A stretch of DNA of 22,077 nucleotides from SFEL01 sp963640685 (GCA_963640685.1 CAVIAA010000031.1:1-22077); one strand, 5' to 3'; shown: positions 1-6,987, counted from the stretch's first letter. The notes: a model not told the origin generated them from the letters alone. Program-made: numbers and translations.

Positions 1-57
1 TCGAAAACCCGCATAAATCAAGGCTTTTTCGGGCGGAGCGTTCCGCGAAGCGATGCC

Positions 58-99
58 GATTTCGAGTCATGTCCGTTATGACCACTTCGATACCGCTCC
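58..99 (-). pseudogene. tRNA-Ser(CGA) 5' half, interrupted in the anticodon arm
   Basis: Read on the minus strand from 99, the sequence gives a serine-type acceptor strand GGAGCGG, a three-pair D stem (TCG/CGG) around a long D loop, and the anticodon stem CATGA with loop CTCGAAA, placing anticodon CGA at 64-62. The 3' side of the anticodon stem starts correctly (TC) and then departs. No long variable arm, no T arm with GGTTCGAATC and no full 3' acceptor follow, although a CGCTCC at about 43-38 could by chance pair with the 5' acceptor. A matching promoter lies upstream, so this was probably a working gene. The break inside the anticodon arm suits integration of a tyrosine-recombinase element. 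A tRNA intron is a less likely alternative. Confidence 0.6.
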
Positions 100-118
100 A
101 TTTATGAACACAAGCAAG

Positions 119-147
119 ATTATACAGCATGGCGGGAGAAAATGCAA
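119..147 (-). promoter_or_regulatory. Promoter of the tRNA-Ser fragment
   Basis: On the minus strand, a -35 TTGCAT (147-142) and a perfect -10 TATAAT (124-119) are separated by 17 bp. The predicted start is near 112, about 13 bp before the tRNA 5' end, which is normal for a tRNA leader. It lies just after the stop of the small membrane ORF. Confidence 0.7.
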
Positions 148-150
148 ATG

Positions 151-315
151 TTATCCGCGCTGCTGAATTATTATTGTGAGAATGCTGTACAACGCCATAA
201 GGCAGCCGAAAAACAGCATGGTCACGCTGGTGGTATGGAGCCGCTTCGAGCTGCGGCAGTAAAGCCCGCCTGCGATGAAAGCTATTGCGGCAGCAACGCT
301 AAGACCGAGGGACAA
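151..315 (-). CDS. Small two-helix membrane protein (54 aa, TTG start)
   Basis: This short gene is easy to miss because it starts with TTG at 315. An ideal AGGAGGT ribosome binding site (329-323) precedes it with 7-8 nt spacing, and it begins 16 bp after the aroE stop, so it is probably co-transcribed and perhaps translationally coupled. The product is 54 residues with two hydrophobic stretches, about residues 2-19 (SLGLSVAAAIAFIAGGLYC) and 31-50 (VTMLFFGCLMALYSILTIII). A short basic loop with CRSSKR separates them, so both ends probably lie on the same side of the membrane. An in-frame GTG at 324 overlaps the ribosome binding site and is an unlikely start. I do not recognise a family and assign no function. 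Confidence 0.6.
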   Translation of the reverse strand: MSLGLSVAAAIAFIAGGLYCRSSKRLHTTSVTMLFFGCLMALYSILTIIIQQRG

Positions 316-331
316 CGCGAACACCTCCTAT

Positions 332-1141
332 TCATATAAGCTGCTGGGATATTTTACCGCATAGTTCCTCTCTTATCAAGAGGGAGGGCTTTATTCCGGT
401 CCATATTTCAAACGCCTTGACCCCTTGACCTATTAGCATCTCTATGCCCTCCACCGTACACAGCCCGAGCCCCTTTGCCTCGGTCAGCAGGTGGGTATTT
501 CGCGGGAAATACACCATATCGCACACCAATGCCGAGGAGGGGAGGCCGCATAAAAAGGCAAGGTCGGCAAAATCCTCGTGTCCGGACATGCCGAGCGGCG
601 TCGCATTTATGAGTATATTGCAGCTCGCTATGTACTGCTGCAGCTCGTCAAGGGGACGGTACAGAGAACCGGCCGCCTTTGCCGCTTCCGCGCCGGAGCC
701 GGGGCTTCTTGCAAAAATTGTTACGTCGTTTTCGGCAGATAGAGCATATGCTGCAGAGCGGGCGGCGCCGCCGCTGCCGATGATAAAAACGCGCTGCCAG
801 GCTGCTCTGTGCTTTTGCACTATGGCCGAAAGCAGCCCTGCCCCGTCCGTAGAGTAACCGACATAGCGGCCGGCTTCAAGGCTCACAATGTTTACGCTGT
901 CCATAGCCGCAGCCTCGGGGGAGACGGAGGAGAGATACGGTATTATATTCCTTTTATGGGGCATCGTGCAGGCGAAGCCGTCCAGCCCAAGCGAAACGGC
1001 GCTGCCTGCTTGACCGGCAGGGACGCGAAGGAGCGAGAAATCGGCAGAGACGCCGTATTTTTCAAAAAGAAAGCCGTATATTGTCGGGGAAAGGCTATGC
1101 TCGACCGGGTCGCCTATAAGAGCGTAGTGCTTCATTGACAT
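332..1141 (-). CDS. aroE: Shikimate dehydrogenase
   Basis: AroE reduces 3-dehydroshikimate to shikimate with NADPH in the cytosolic chorismate (aromatic amino acid) pathway. The 269-residue protein has the usual length. The N-terminal substrate domain carries SLSPT at 16-20 for shikimate binding, MPHK with catalytic Lys63, and a TDG motif with Asp99, the expected Lys/Asp pair. The Rossmann glycine motif GSGGAARS is at 122-129, and a GQG near the C-terminus (MLIGQGVKAFEIW) matches the family's closing motif. The ATG at 1141 follows an AAGGCAGGA-like ribosome binding site; Met3 is an alternative start. It is divergent from aroQ, which encodes the preceding pathway step, so the two probably share a control region. 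The small membrane ORF follows it closely. Confidence 0.95.
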   Translation of the reverse strand: MSMKHYALIGDPVEHSLSPTIYGFLFEKYGVSADFSLLRVPAGQAGSAVSLGLDGFACTMPHKRNIIPYLSSVSPEAAAMDSVNIVSLEAGRYVGYSTDGAGLLSAIVQKHRAAWQRVFIIGSGGAARSAAYALSAENDVTIFARSPGSGAEAAKAAGSLYRPLDELQQYIASCNILINATPLGMSGHEDFADLAFLCGLPSSALVCDMVYFPRNTHLLTEAKGLGLCTVEGIEMLIGQGVKAFEIWTGIKPSLLIREELCGKISQQLI

Positions 1142-1167
1142 CGATATCCTGCCTTTTGAATTTTGGT

Positions 1168-1183
1168 ATTATATGTTATTATA
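1168..1183 (-). promoter_or_regulatory. Candidate -10 elements for aroE
   Basis: Two perfect TATAAT hexamers occur on the minus strand at 1183-1178 and 1173-1168 in the 76-bp gap between divergent aroE and aroQ. Neither has a good -35 at 16-18 bp, so which is used is uncertain. For aroQ, a TTGAAT at 1156-1161 with an AT-rich -10 near 1177-1184 is possible but weak. Confidence 0.35.
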
Positions 1184-1217
1184 TCATACAAAAGATACGG
1201 GGAAGGAGAAAAACCAC

Positions 1218-1655
1218 ATGAAGCTGCTTTTGCTGAACGGGCCGAATCTTAACCTTACGGGCAGGAGACAGCCGGAGATATACGGCAGCACTACGCTTGG
1301 AGATATCGAAGAAGGGTGCCGAAAAATCGCAGAAATGCACGGTGCCGAGCTGGAATGCTTTCAGAGCAACCACGAGGGCGCGCTCATAGACCGCATACAG
1401 CAGGCAATGGGCAGCTGTGACGGAATAGCTATAAACGCCGGTGCGCTGACGCATTATTCATACAGCCTGCGCGATGCCATAGCCTGCTGCGGCATGCCGG
1501 TCGTAGAGGTGCACATGAGCAACATAAAGGCGCGGGAGCCCTTCAGGGCGGTCTCTGTTATAACCGAGGTCTGTGTCGCAACCGTCATGGGAAGAGGCGA
1601 GCAGAGCTACTACGATGCGATAGAGATGCTGCTGACAGGCGATTTTAGCCGTTGA
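1218..1655 (+). CDS. aroQ: 3-dehydroquinate dehydratase, type II
   Basis: AroQ dehydrates 3-dehydroquinate to 3-dehydroshikimate, the step just before AroE. The 145-residue product has the type II hallmarks: LLNGPNLNLTGRRQPEIYG at the N-terminus with the catalytic Arg/Tyr loop (YG), FQSNHEG at about 48-54, INAGALTHYSYSLRDA around residues 76-91, and VEVHMSNIKAREPFR around 98-112, which carries the catalytic His. I place the start at ATG 1218 because GGAAGGAGAA (1201-1210) precedes it with proper spacing; an in-frame ATG at 1173 has no ribosome binding site and would add 15 unrelated residues. Its 3' end overlaps the convergent tspO gene by 11 bp. Confidence 0.95.
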   Translation: MKLLLLNGPNLNLTGRRQPEIYGSTTLGDIEEGCRKIAEMHGAELECFQSNHEGALIDRIQQAMGSCDGIAINAGALTHYSYSLRDAIACCGMPVVEVHMSNIKAREPFRAVSVITEVCVATVMGRGEQSYYDAIEMLLTGDFSR

Positions 1656-2112
1656 GCAGGTATACACCCATATTAAGGTAGCCCGCGAAGCATAGCCAGA
1701 GTATATACGGAAGCTGAAGGAGAGCCGCCGCTCTATCGCTCATTCGAAACTCTGTCGTCATGAACAACACAAGTGCGAGCAGGAACAGCAGCCATATAAA
1801 GGCGAACAGCCGTGCTTCCAGCCTGAAAAAGAATATGCTCCAGCAGAAATTTACTGCGAGCTGGGCAAAGAAAAGGGACAGAGAAGCGGATCTGCTCGGC
1901 TCGTTGGCGGAGTATACGCGCGCCATACCGACCCCCATGAGCACGAACAGCACCGTCCATACCGCCGGAAACAGCCGGCCGGGTGGGGCGAGCGGCGGCT
2001 GATCCAGCAGCGCATAGCGCTCCATACTGTCGCCTGTAATAAGGGCAGATAGCCCGCCCGTAGCGAGGGAAGCGCCGATGAACAGAATATACGGCTTTAG
2101 CTTGCTAAGCAT
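1645..2112 (-). CDS. tspO: TspO/MBR family membrane protein (tryptophan-rich sensory protein)
   Basis: The 155-residue protein has five predicted membrane helices and typical TspO signatures: PPLAPPGRLFPAVWTVLFVLMG (residues 39-60), QLAVNFCWSIFFF (about 83-95) and LPYILWLCFAGYLN (about 134-147). Family members bind porphyrins and other hydrophobic ligands in the membrane; the physiological role in anaerobes is not settled. The ATG at 2112 follows GGAGGT with 9 nt spacing. It lies downstream of the cysteine-rich gene on the same strand (82-bp gap) and may be co-transcribed with it. No terminator separates it from aroQ, whose coding end it overlaps tail to tail. Confidence 0.9.
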   Translation of the reverse strand: MLSKLKPYILFIGASLATGGLSALITGDSMERYALLDQPPLAPPGRLFPAVWTVLFVLMGVGMARVYSANEPSRSASLSLFFAQLAVNFCWSIFFFRLEARLFAFIWLLFLLALVLFMTTEFRMSDRAAALLQLPYILWLCFAGYLNMGVYLLNG

Positions 2113-2194
2113 ATGGCAGATACCTCCGGGTAAATCAGTGTCGTTTTATTTTACACGGAGCGGCTCAAAATAATACGCGCCTGTTCCGCAATGC

Positions 2195-2830
2195 TCACAT
2201 CAGGCTGGGCAGGTTGGAAAAGCTGAAGCAGCCGTAAACCATGACGTTTGTCTTTTCGCTGCAGCCGCATTTTTCGGTCGCAACGCTTATGGACGGCGTA
2301 ACGCTGCCGCAGGAAAGCTCGGTAAGGTCCGGCTCTGAGCCGCCGCAGGCATAGCCCACAACCTCGTCTACCATGGTGCTGCCGGATATGGAGAGACAAA
2401 CGCCGCTGCCGCAGCCGGAGGATACGCTGCCGACATTGATTATATACGGTATTGCGCCGGTAAGGCTTATACGGTATACCTGAACCGGGCAGGAGCCGCC
2501 GCAGGGGAGCTGGGCGCTCATGGTCTGCTCCTCCACCGTGTAGCCCAAGAAGGATGTGTCGTAGGCTATTTTTGCGGTAGAGGAGCTTATGCCGCTCGGG
2601 TCGAAGGACTCGTGCAGCGTCACCGTTTCGCAAAAATTGACGCTCCTTGAGCAGGAAGATGGAGTATCCTCGCAGCCGCAGGATGGGATATCGGCAGAGG
2701 CACAGCCGCTGCACCCGGCAGCCGCCGCAGGGATGGGCTCGCCGCAGCCGCAGCCGGCGTTCCCAGAGGAAGGGGCAGAGGCTGCTCTGCCGTGGCTGCT
2801 CCTGTTTACATAGTTGATTCTTGCGCTCAT
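2195..2830 (-). CDS. Cysteine-rich protein of unknown function
   Basis: I do not recognise a family. From the ATG at 2830, preceded by AAAGGAAC, the product has 211 residues including 17 cysteines. The N-terminal part (about 27-61) is a low-complexity Gly/Ala/Ser/Cys segment with paired motifs GCGCG, GCSGC and SCGC. The rest (about 65-211) looks like a beta-rich domain with spaced Cys pairs (PCGGSC, SGCGSGVC, KCGC). There is no signal peptide or membrane helix, so secretion by the general route is not indicated; metal binding or cross-linking in a coat-like structure are only guesses. An in-frame upstream ATG at 2902 lacks a ribosome binding site. A minus-strand TTGACG at 2918-2913 may be its -35. 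Confidence 0.7.
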   Translation of the reverse strand: MSARINYVNRSSHGRAASAPSSGNAGCGCGEPIPAAAAGCSGCASADIPSCGCEDTPSSCSRSVNFCETVTLHESFDPSGISSSTAKIAYDTSFLGYTVEEQTMSAQLPCGGSCPVQVYRISLTGAIPYIINVGSVSSGCGSGVCLSISGSTMVDEVVGYACGGSEPDLTELSCGSVTPSISVATEKCGCSEKTNVMVYGCFSFSNLPSLM

Positions 2831-2943
2831 ATCAAACTTGTTCCTTTCTTGCGCCGCGGCGAAGAAGCGCGGCATTGAGTTGTTATATAATATGACGGGC
2901 AATAAATAAGTGCGTCAAAAATAAGCCGGCAGCAAAATTGCTG

Positions 2944-2972
2944 TTGACAAAGGCATGACTTTTAGTTATAAT
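2944..2972 (+). promoter_or_regulatory. tRNA-Leu promoter
   Basis: Consensus sigma-A promoter: TTGACA at 2944-2949, a 17-bp spacer, and TATAAT at 2967-2972. Transcription should start near 2979, about 18 bp before the mature tRNA 5' end. An inverted repeat CAGCAA-AA-TTGCTG (2930-2943) abuts the -35. Confidence 0.9.
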
Positions 2973-2996
2973 AACTTTCGTTGCGAAACTTAATAT

Positions 2997-3079
2997 GCGG
3001 CCATGGCGGAATAGGCAGACGCGTACGTTTGAGGGGCGTATGGGAGACCGTATGAGTTCAAGTCTCATTGGCCGCACCA
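2997..3079 (+). tRNA. tRNA-Leu (anticodon GAG), CCA encoded
   Basis: The cloverleaf can be drawn by hand. The acceptor is GCGGCCA/TGGCCGC. The anticodon stem TACGT/GCGTA encloses loop TTGAGGG with anticodon GAG at 3031-3033, reading CUC and CUU. A variable arm GGGAGACC follows, as in class II leucine tRNAs. The T arm is ATGAG-TTCAAGT-CTCAT. Discriminator A and a templated CCA end at 3079. It is flanked by a consensus promoter and a strong terminator, so it is a single-gene unit. Confidence 0.96.
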
Positions 3080-3084
3080 AATTA

Positions 3085-3119
3085 GAACCGAATCGATACC
3101 GATTCGGTTCTTTTATTTT
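3085..3119 (+). terminator. Intrinsic terminator of tRNA-Leu
   Basis: A perfect 11-bp stem, GAACCGAATCG (3085-3095) with CGATTCGGTTC (3100-3110), closes the loop ATAC and is followed by TTTTATTTT. It begins 6 bp after the tRNA CCA. On the other strand it could weakly stop transcripts of the membrane-protein gene. Confidence 0.93.
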
Positions 3120-3138
3120 GCCCGTATGCGCTGAAAAG

Positions 3139-5013
3139 CTACTTGTATCTGTATACGGTCGCTGCGCTGCCGGAAAAAACGGGCTCAAGGGCGGAGAAAA
3201 AGTCGTAGTCTATGTCGTAGGTATACCGTTCGTTTACGCCAATATATATATAGCTAACGTTGTATTTTTCAAACAGCGCGGCGGAGCTGCCCGGGCTTTC
3301 ATACATTGCGGCAACGTCCTGCTCACGGTCGTATGTATCAAAGCCGTGGTAATAAAGGTATGCCGAGGAGCCGCAGACTATATTGCGCCCGGTGAGCGCC
3401 GCAACTGCGTTGTTATGGTGAACGCCGGTGAGTATGACGCAATCCGTGGGCAATTCGGTGTCTATGTATCCTGCCGCCTCAAGCTCGCCTGCAGAGAAGA
3501 GCTCATATCGGCTGACCGCCTCGCGGCCGAGGGTGAGTGCGCCGGAAAGCGTAAGCGATACTATCATTATGCCCGCAAGCAGCCACCTGCCCTTCATGCC
3601 GGAAAGCCTTGAATAAAGCTCGCTCAGCAGCGAGGCCACCAGCCCGCAGGAAAATGCGAACCATATAAACAGCAGCTTGTTGTTGTCATATGGGTTGGGC
3701 TGAAATTGAATAAGCTCCGCGAGCACCCAAAGGGGCAGCACTCCGAGCCATACCTCGCGGTCCTCCTTCCTGGCGGCTATAAACGCAACGGGAAGCAGTA
3801 TGAATATCAGCCCGAGGTTCTTTACATAAAACCACAGGAACGTGTCGGTATCGTTTGCCCAGTTCGGATTGAGCGCGAGGAACCCACCAGCCTGACGGAA
3901 GGTGAAGAAAAGCAGCTGCGGCGCGGCGAGCACAACTGCAATAATTCCGTAGAGCAGGAAGCGTTTGATGCTTTTGCCCTTATATACGGAAAGCAGCAGC
4001 CAGGAAAGGCTGACGAGGCCGAGGGCAAGAAAAGAATGGGTATGTATGAGCGGCAGACATCCGCCGATTATGCCGAGCGGGATAAAAAAACTCTCTTTGC
4101 CGTCAAAAACCGCCTTACGCAGCATATACAGGCAGGGGAAAAGCACGCTCCAGCCGAATAGCGTGGCGCGTTGAGGTATCAGCATATCCGCTATGACGTT
4201 TACCCAGCGTATGTTTTTGCCTATGAGGTTGGTCGGCGTTTCGTAAAACTCGGTAAATATCCGGGTAAAATTGAAAGGATCACTTCTCAAGCCGTCCATG
4301 AAATAGGCAAAGCCAAAGCCGCCGCCTATGAAGAACAGCAGAAAGGCAATCACTGCCTTGTCGCTGCGCTTGAACCAGTCCTCAAAGAGAATATATACGC
4401 CGGAGGCCACAGTGAAGAAGGCCGGAAGCATCGGCAGTATATAGCTTAGCCTCAGCGACGCACCGAGCGTATAAAACGTTGAGGATACGCTGTCGCACAG
4501 GAAGGGATAGCTCATCGCCTGACCGGGCAGTATGGAGTATTCCGGTGGGAAGAAGCCCTGACGGGTTATGGATGAGATTATGCCGAGATGCATACACATA
4601 TCCCCGTAGGTGCTTTGGCCGGAGCATAGCCCGCCGCCCTCCGTTTCGGGCAGGGTATGCGATACGGCAAGGAACACGAGCAGCAAAAATACCGGCAGCA
4701 CGCAGCATAGATACGGCTTTAATGGAATATCCTCCTCTTCGGCGAGCGGCTTTTTGGCAGTTTTTATGCAATATGCGCCGATGCAGACCGCGGCGGCGAG
4801 CGCCAAGAGCTGCGCAGCAAGGCCGAAGCCGAGAACTAAGGCAAAAAGCGCCGGCAGCCACATGAGCATAACGAGCCCCGCGGTGACGCCGAGGGTGATC
4901 CTTGCGATCCTCTCGCCGTAGCCGAACGCCCGGCGGGAAAGCAGCTGCCCCGCGGCCATAAAGACGGCGAGGTACAGCACGGCTGTGATGTTTGAAATAA
5001 TGCTTCCATTCAT
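3139..5013 (-). CDS. Polytopic membrane protein, possible GT-C-type glycosyltransferase
   Basis: The 624-residue protein has a hydrophobic core of roughly 12-14 predicted helices (about 8-500) and a soluble C-terminal portion (about 505-624). An early extracytoplasmic loop contains SQSTYGDMCMHLGII (about 133-147), with an Asp and His spaced like the first-loop acidic motif of GT-C lipid-linked-sugar glycosyltransferases. A second loop, PQRATLFGWSVLFP, and the NPYDNNKLLFIWFAF segment resemble those in large bacterial membrane proteins of the same general type. The C-terminal part (FEKYNVSYIYIGVNERY) is the small domain seen at the end of several such proteins. A cell-envelope glycan role is plausible, but substrate and exact family are unknown. 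The start is unusual: the ATG has no spaced ribosome binding site and lies next to a -10 element. Confidence 0.75.
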   Translation of the reverse strand: MNGSIISNITAVLYLAVFMAAGQLLSRRAFGYGERIARITLGVTAGLVMLMWLPALFALVLGFGLAAQLLALAAAVCIGAYCIKTAKKPLAEEEDIPLKPYLCCVLPVFLLLVFLAVSHTLPETEGGGLCSGQSTYGDMCMHLGIISSITRQGFFPPEYSILPGQAMSYPFLCDSVSSTFYTLGASLRLSYILPMLPAFFTVASGVYILFEDWFKRSDKAVIAFLLFFIGGGFGFAYFMDGLRSDPFNFTRIFTEFYETPTNLIGKNIRWVNVIADMLIPQRATLFGWSVLFPCLYMLRKAVFDGKESFFIPLGIIGGCLPLIHTHSFLALGLVSLSWLLLSVYKGKSIKRFLLYGIIAVVLAAPQLLFFTFRQAGGFLALNPNWANDTDTFLWFYVKNLGLIFILLPVAFIAARKEDREVWLGVLPLWVLAELIQFQPNPYDNNKLLFIWFAFSCGLVASLLSELYSRLSGMKGRWLLAGIMIVSLTLSGALTLGREAVSRYELFSAGELEAAGYIDTELPTDCVILTGVHHNNAVAALTGRNIVCGSSAYLYYHGFDTYDREQDVAAMYESPGSSAALFEKYNVSYIYIGVNERYTYDIDYDFFSALEPVFSGSAATVYRYK

Positions 5014-5019
5014 ACCTCA

Positions 5020-5028
5020 ATTATACCA
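5020..5028 (-). promoter_or_regulatory. Extended -10 promoter giving a probable leaderless mRNA
   Basis: On the minus strand, TGGTATAAT (5028-5020) is an extended -10 (TG-N-TATAAT). Only six bases (TGAGGT) separate it from the ATG at 5013, so transcription would start at or next to the A of the start codon. There is no recognisable -35, as is common with an extended -10. The GAGG at 5018-5015 is too close to the ATG to serve as a normal ribosome binding site. Confidence 0.5.
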
Positions 5029-5083
5029 CAAAGAAGCCGAGGGTATCGATAGATTTTAGGGCATTAAAAGGACTGTCCTATAA

Positions 5084-5944
5084 TCAATAAAGCTCCTTGA
5101 GAAATTCGTTCCACCGTTGGAGAACTGCCTTTAGCGGTTCGTCTAAGTAAGAATATGTTTTCTCCCTTATCCAATCGGGGATGCCGTAGGCTGCCTCCGC
5201 AATGCTCCCAGTGATCGCTGCAAGCGTGTCGCTGTCGCCGCCAAGGGAGATGGCGTTGCGAATGGCGTCCTCAAAATCCGTGCTTTCCAGGAATGCAATA
5301 ATGGCCTGAGGTACCGTTTCCTGGCAGGTCTCGTTGAATCGATAGCCGGGTCTGATCTCGTCCAAGGTCTTTGACAGGTCGTATCCGTATTTTTTTTCAA
5401 TGTGAGCCCTGACGCGGCGCTTGCACTCCGCAGGGTCATCGTTGATAGGCTTGTCAAACTGGCCGCTGTAGCCGCCAAAGTAATAGCGGCACAAGAAAAT
5501 CGCATCGGCTGTCGCCATCGCGCCCTTTATGCCCTCCGGGTGGTTGTGCGTCACCTCGGCGGACAGCTGTGCTCTGTTTCTGCCAACCGTAGGCCAAAAG
5601 CCGGTCCTTGCCAAGAAGCCGCAGTCCATAACCCAGGCGCACGGCGAAACGCGCATTGCAGAGCCGTTGCCGTAGCTGTTGTAAGGAGTACGGTCGCCAA
5701 GCATGAGCCACCCTGAAAACCTGCTGCCGTATCCGGCATCCGGGTACATATTGCCGTATTTATGCATTGCATCGATAAAGTCATCGCGCTTCCCGCCGTT
5801 CATTATCGCCTCGGCAACGGCACATGTCATCACGCTGTCATCGGTAAAAAAGCAGTCGTCCCTGAACAGTGGAAAGTTCTTTGTCTTGATGTTGTTCCAT
5901 TCGTAAACAGAGCCTACGATGTCGCCTACTATTGCTCCCAGCAT
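5084..5944 (-). CDS. ADP-ribosylglycohydrolase family protein
   Basis: The protein belongs to the DraG/ARH family, which removes ADP-ribose from proteins or hydrolyses related ADP-ribosyl conjugates using two magnesium ions. The 286-residue sequence begins with the family's GAIVGDIVGSVYEW and has both metal-binding motifs: FTDDSVMT (33-40) and LGGDSDTLAAITG (234-246). Other conserved pieces are GNGSAMRVSP (92-101) and THNHPEGIKGA (132-142). Between them is a segment a few residues longer than I would expect (about 108-128), which may be an insertion. The ATG at 5944 follows AGGAGGA. Its isoleucine codons are mostly ATC/ATT, unlike the ATA-rich neighbours, which hints at horizontal transfer. 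It may be a housekeeping hydrolase or an antitoxin-like or phage-defence factor; no partner toxin is seen nearby. Confidence 0.88.
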   Translation of the reverse strand: MLGAIVGDIVGSVYEWNNIKTKNFPLFRDDCFFTDDSVMTCAVAEAIMNGGKRDDFIDAMHKYGNMYPDAGYGSRFSGWLMLGDRTPYNSYGNGSAMRVSPCAWVMDCGFLARTGFWPTVGRNRAQLSAEVTHNHPEGIKGAMATADAIFLCRYYFGGYSGQFDKPINDDPAECKRRVRAHIEKKYGYDLSKTLDEIRPGYRFNETCQETVPQAIIAFLESTDFEDAIRNAISLGGDSDTLAAITGSIAEAAYGIPDWIREKTYSYLDEPLKAVLQRWNEFLKELY

Positions 5945-6043
5945 ATGGATCTCCTCCTTGTGATGTGATAATGTCGGTATATAAGTAAATTCCGAGAAAC
6001 CAAACGAAAAGCAAAACGAATCGAATCCAAGCGCTTGACAGCT

Positions 6044-6775
6044 TTAGCTGTCTTTATCTGCGGCGCGGGATGCTGCCGGCTCGAGCAGAGAGAAGGTATT
6101 GATCTCTTGAGATATGCTGTGTGTGCTGTTTACGCTGACTATCACATGGTCACACAACCTGATGCCGACAGTATTTAGAGCCGTCATCACTGCTAGTGTG
6201 GTAGTATAGTCGGCCACCGATGGCTTTATGACGCCCGATGGGTGGTTGTGGCTTAAAACTACGTTTTGCGCACCGCACTTCAAGGCGCATTCGGCTATTA
6301 CACGCGGGTATACGGAGACCTCATCGCGCGAGCCTACGCCGATCAGCCGATAATTGATAACGCGGAATTTTTTGTCCATGCATATGAGATACATGCTTTC
6401 ATACGTATCTTTAAACGGAAGCGACTTGCAGAAGGACATTGCACTGCCGGGGGACTTTAACACCGGCATATTATTTATGTCACGCTTGACCAGTGCCTTT
6501 TTGCTTAGCGCACCGACAAGGGACAGCAGCACCGCGGCGCTTTCGCCGATGCCGTCAATAGCCATGAGCTCCCGCGGGTCTGCGTTCAATACCTCGGCGA
6601 GCGAGCCGAAGCCGCTTTTGCCGAGCAGGCTGTGAGCGATGGGGTTGGTGTCTCTTCTGGGTATTGCAAAGGTGAGCAGCAGCTCCAAAAGCTGATGGTC
6701 GTGCATGCCCGCGGCTCCGCTTTCAATGTAGCTCTGCCTGAGCCGATGCCGATGTCCGCCGTGCAGGTTCTCCAT
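6044..6775 (-). CDS. radC: RadC family JAB-domain protein
   Basis: The 243-residue RadC-family protein has an N-terminal helix-hairpin-helix-like region (about 25-95, with IDGIGESAAVLLS at 73-85) followed by a JAB/MPN metalloprotease-like domain. The zinc signature is complete: Glu152, SHNHPSG (175-181, His176 and His178) and Asp189. The historic DNA-repair assignment of RadC has been questioned, and the biochemical role remains unknown. The ATG at 6775 is preceded by GGGGGATT. The stop codon lies in the loop of a short hairpin (GACAGC-TAAA-GCTGTC) without a U-tract. It is read toward the ADP-ribosylglycohydrolase gene 99 bp away, which has its own good ribosome binding site. Confidence 0.93.
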   Translation of the reverse strand: MENLHGGHRHRLRQSYIESGAAGMHDHQLLELLLTFAIPRRDTNPIAHSLLGKSGFGSLAEVLNADPRELMAIDGIGESAAVLLSLVGALSKKALVKRDINNMPVLKSPGSAMSFCKSLPFKDTYESMYLICMDKKFRVINYRLIGVGSRDEVSVYPRVIAECALKCGAQNVVLSHNHPSGVIKPSVADYTTTLAVMTALNTVGIRLCDHVIVSVNSTHSISQEINTFSLLEPAASRAADKDS

Positions 6776-6985
6776 TTACGGCTAATCCCCCTTGTCAATT
6801 TGTTATATACAGTCGTTATAGAGTGGATCGTAAGTCTTGCCTGGTGCTTTCAAGAAAAATAATAGTATAAAATGGGAAAACGGTCAATAGACCGCGCGAT
6901 AATTGCCTTGCTTGTGCTGTCAAATCGGGAAGCGTGCGTGCAACAGCTTTGCTGAAAGCCGGCGATTTGGCGTGACAGCCGGAAA
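6776..6985. other. Intergenic stretch between divergent radC and nrdD, nothing firm
   Basis: This is the radC-proximal part of a 310-bp divergent gap. It contains the radC ribosome binding site and AT-rich segments, but no promoter for radC that I would defend. A 5-bp inverted repeat CGGTC-AATA-GACCG (6881-6894) followed on the minus strand by TTTTCCCATTTT looks like a weak terminator, but no transcript is known to enter it. I see no coding sequence or structured RNA. Confidence 0.4.
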
Positions 6986-6987
6986 GC

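Noticed and set aside
58..66. Group I intron in the anticodon loop as the cause of the tRNA-Ser interruption
   Set aside because: The visible 57 bases show no intron core, and the break is two bases past the loop rather than at a typical splice site. It cannot be excluded without the sequence to the left.
142..339. Plus-strand 65-codon frame at the left end
   Set aside because: No ribosome binding site or recognisable features; the minus-strand TTG ORF in the same place has a far better start and a membrane-protein pattern.
2995..3612. Plus-strand open frame covering the tRNA-Leu
   Set aside because: It starts upstream of the tRNA, passes through the tRNA and its terminator, and is antisense to the membrane protein.
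5069..5079. AGGACTGTCCT palindrome after the ADP-ribosylglycohydrolase gene
   Set aside because: The 11-bp palindrome leaves too small a loop and only a short T-run; too weak for a terminator call.
6028..6052. Hairpin GACAGC-TAAA-GCTGTC and palindrome CAAGCGCTTG at the radC stop
   Set aside because: Stems are short and no U-tract follows, so I do not call a terminator.
6881..6894. Inverted repeat CGGTC-AATA-GACCG between radC and nrdD
   Set aside because: Only 5 bp, with no gene on the minus strand that would need a terminator there.
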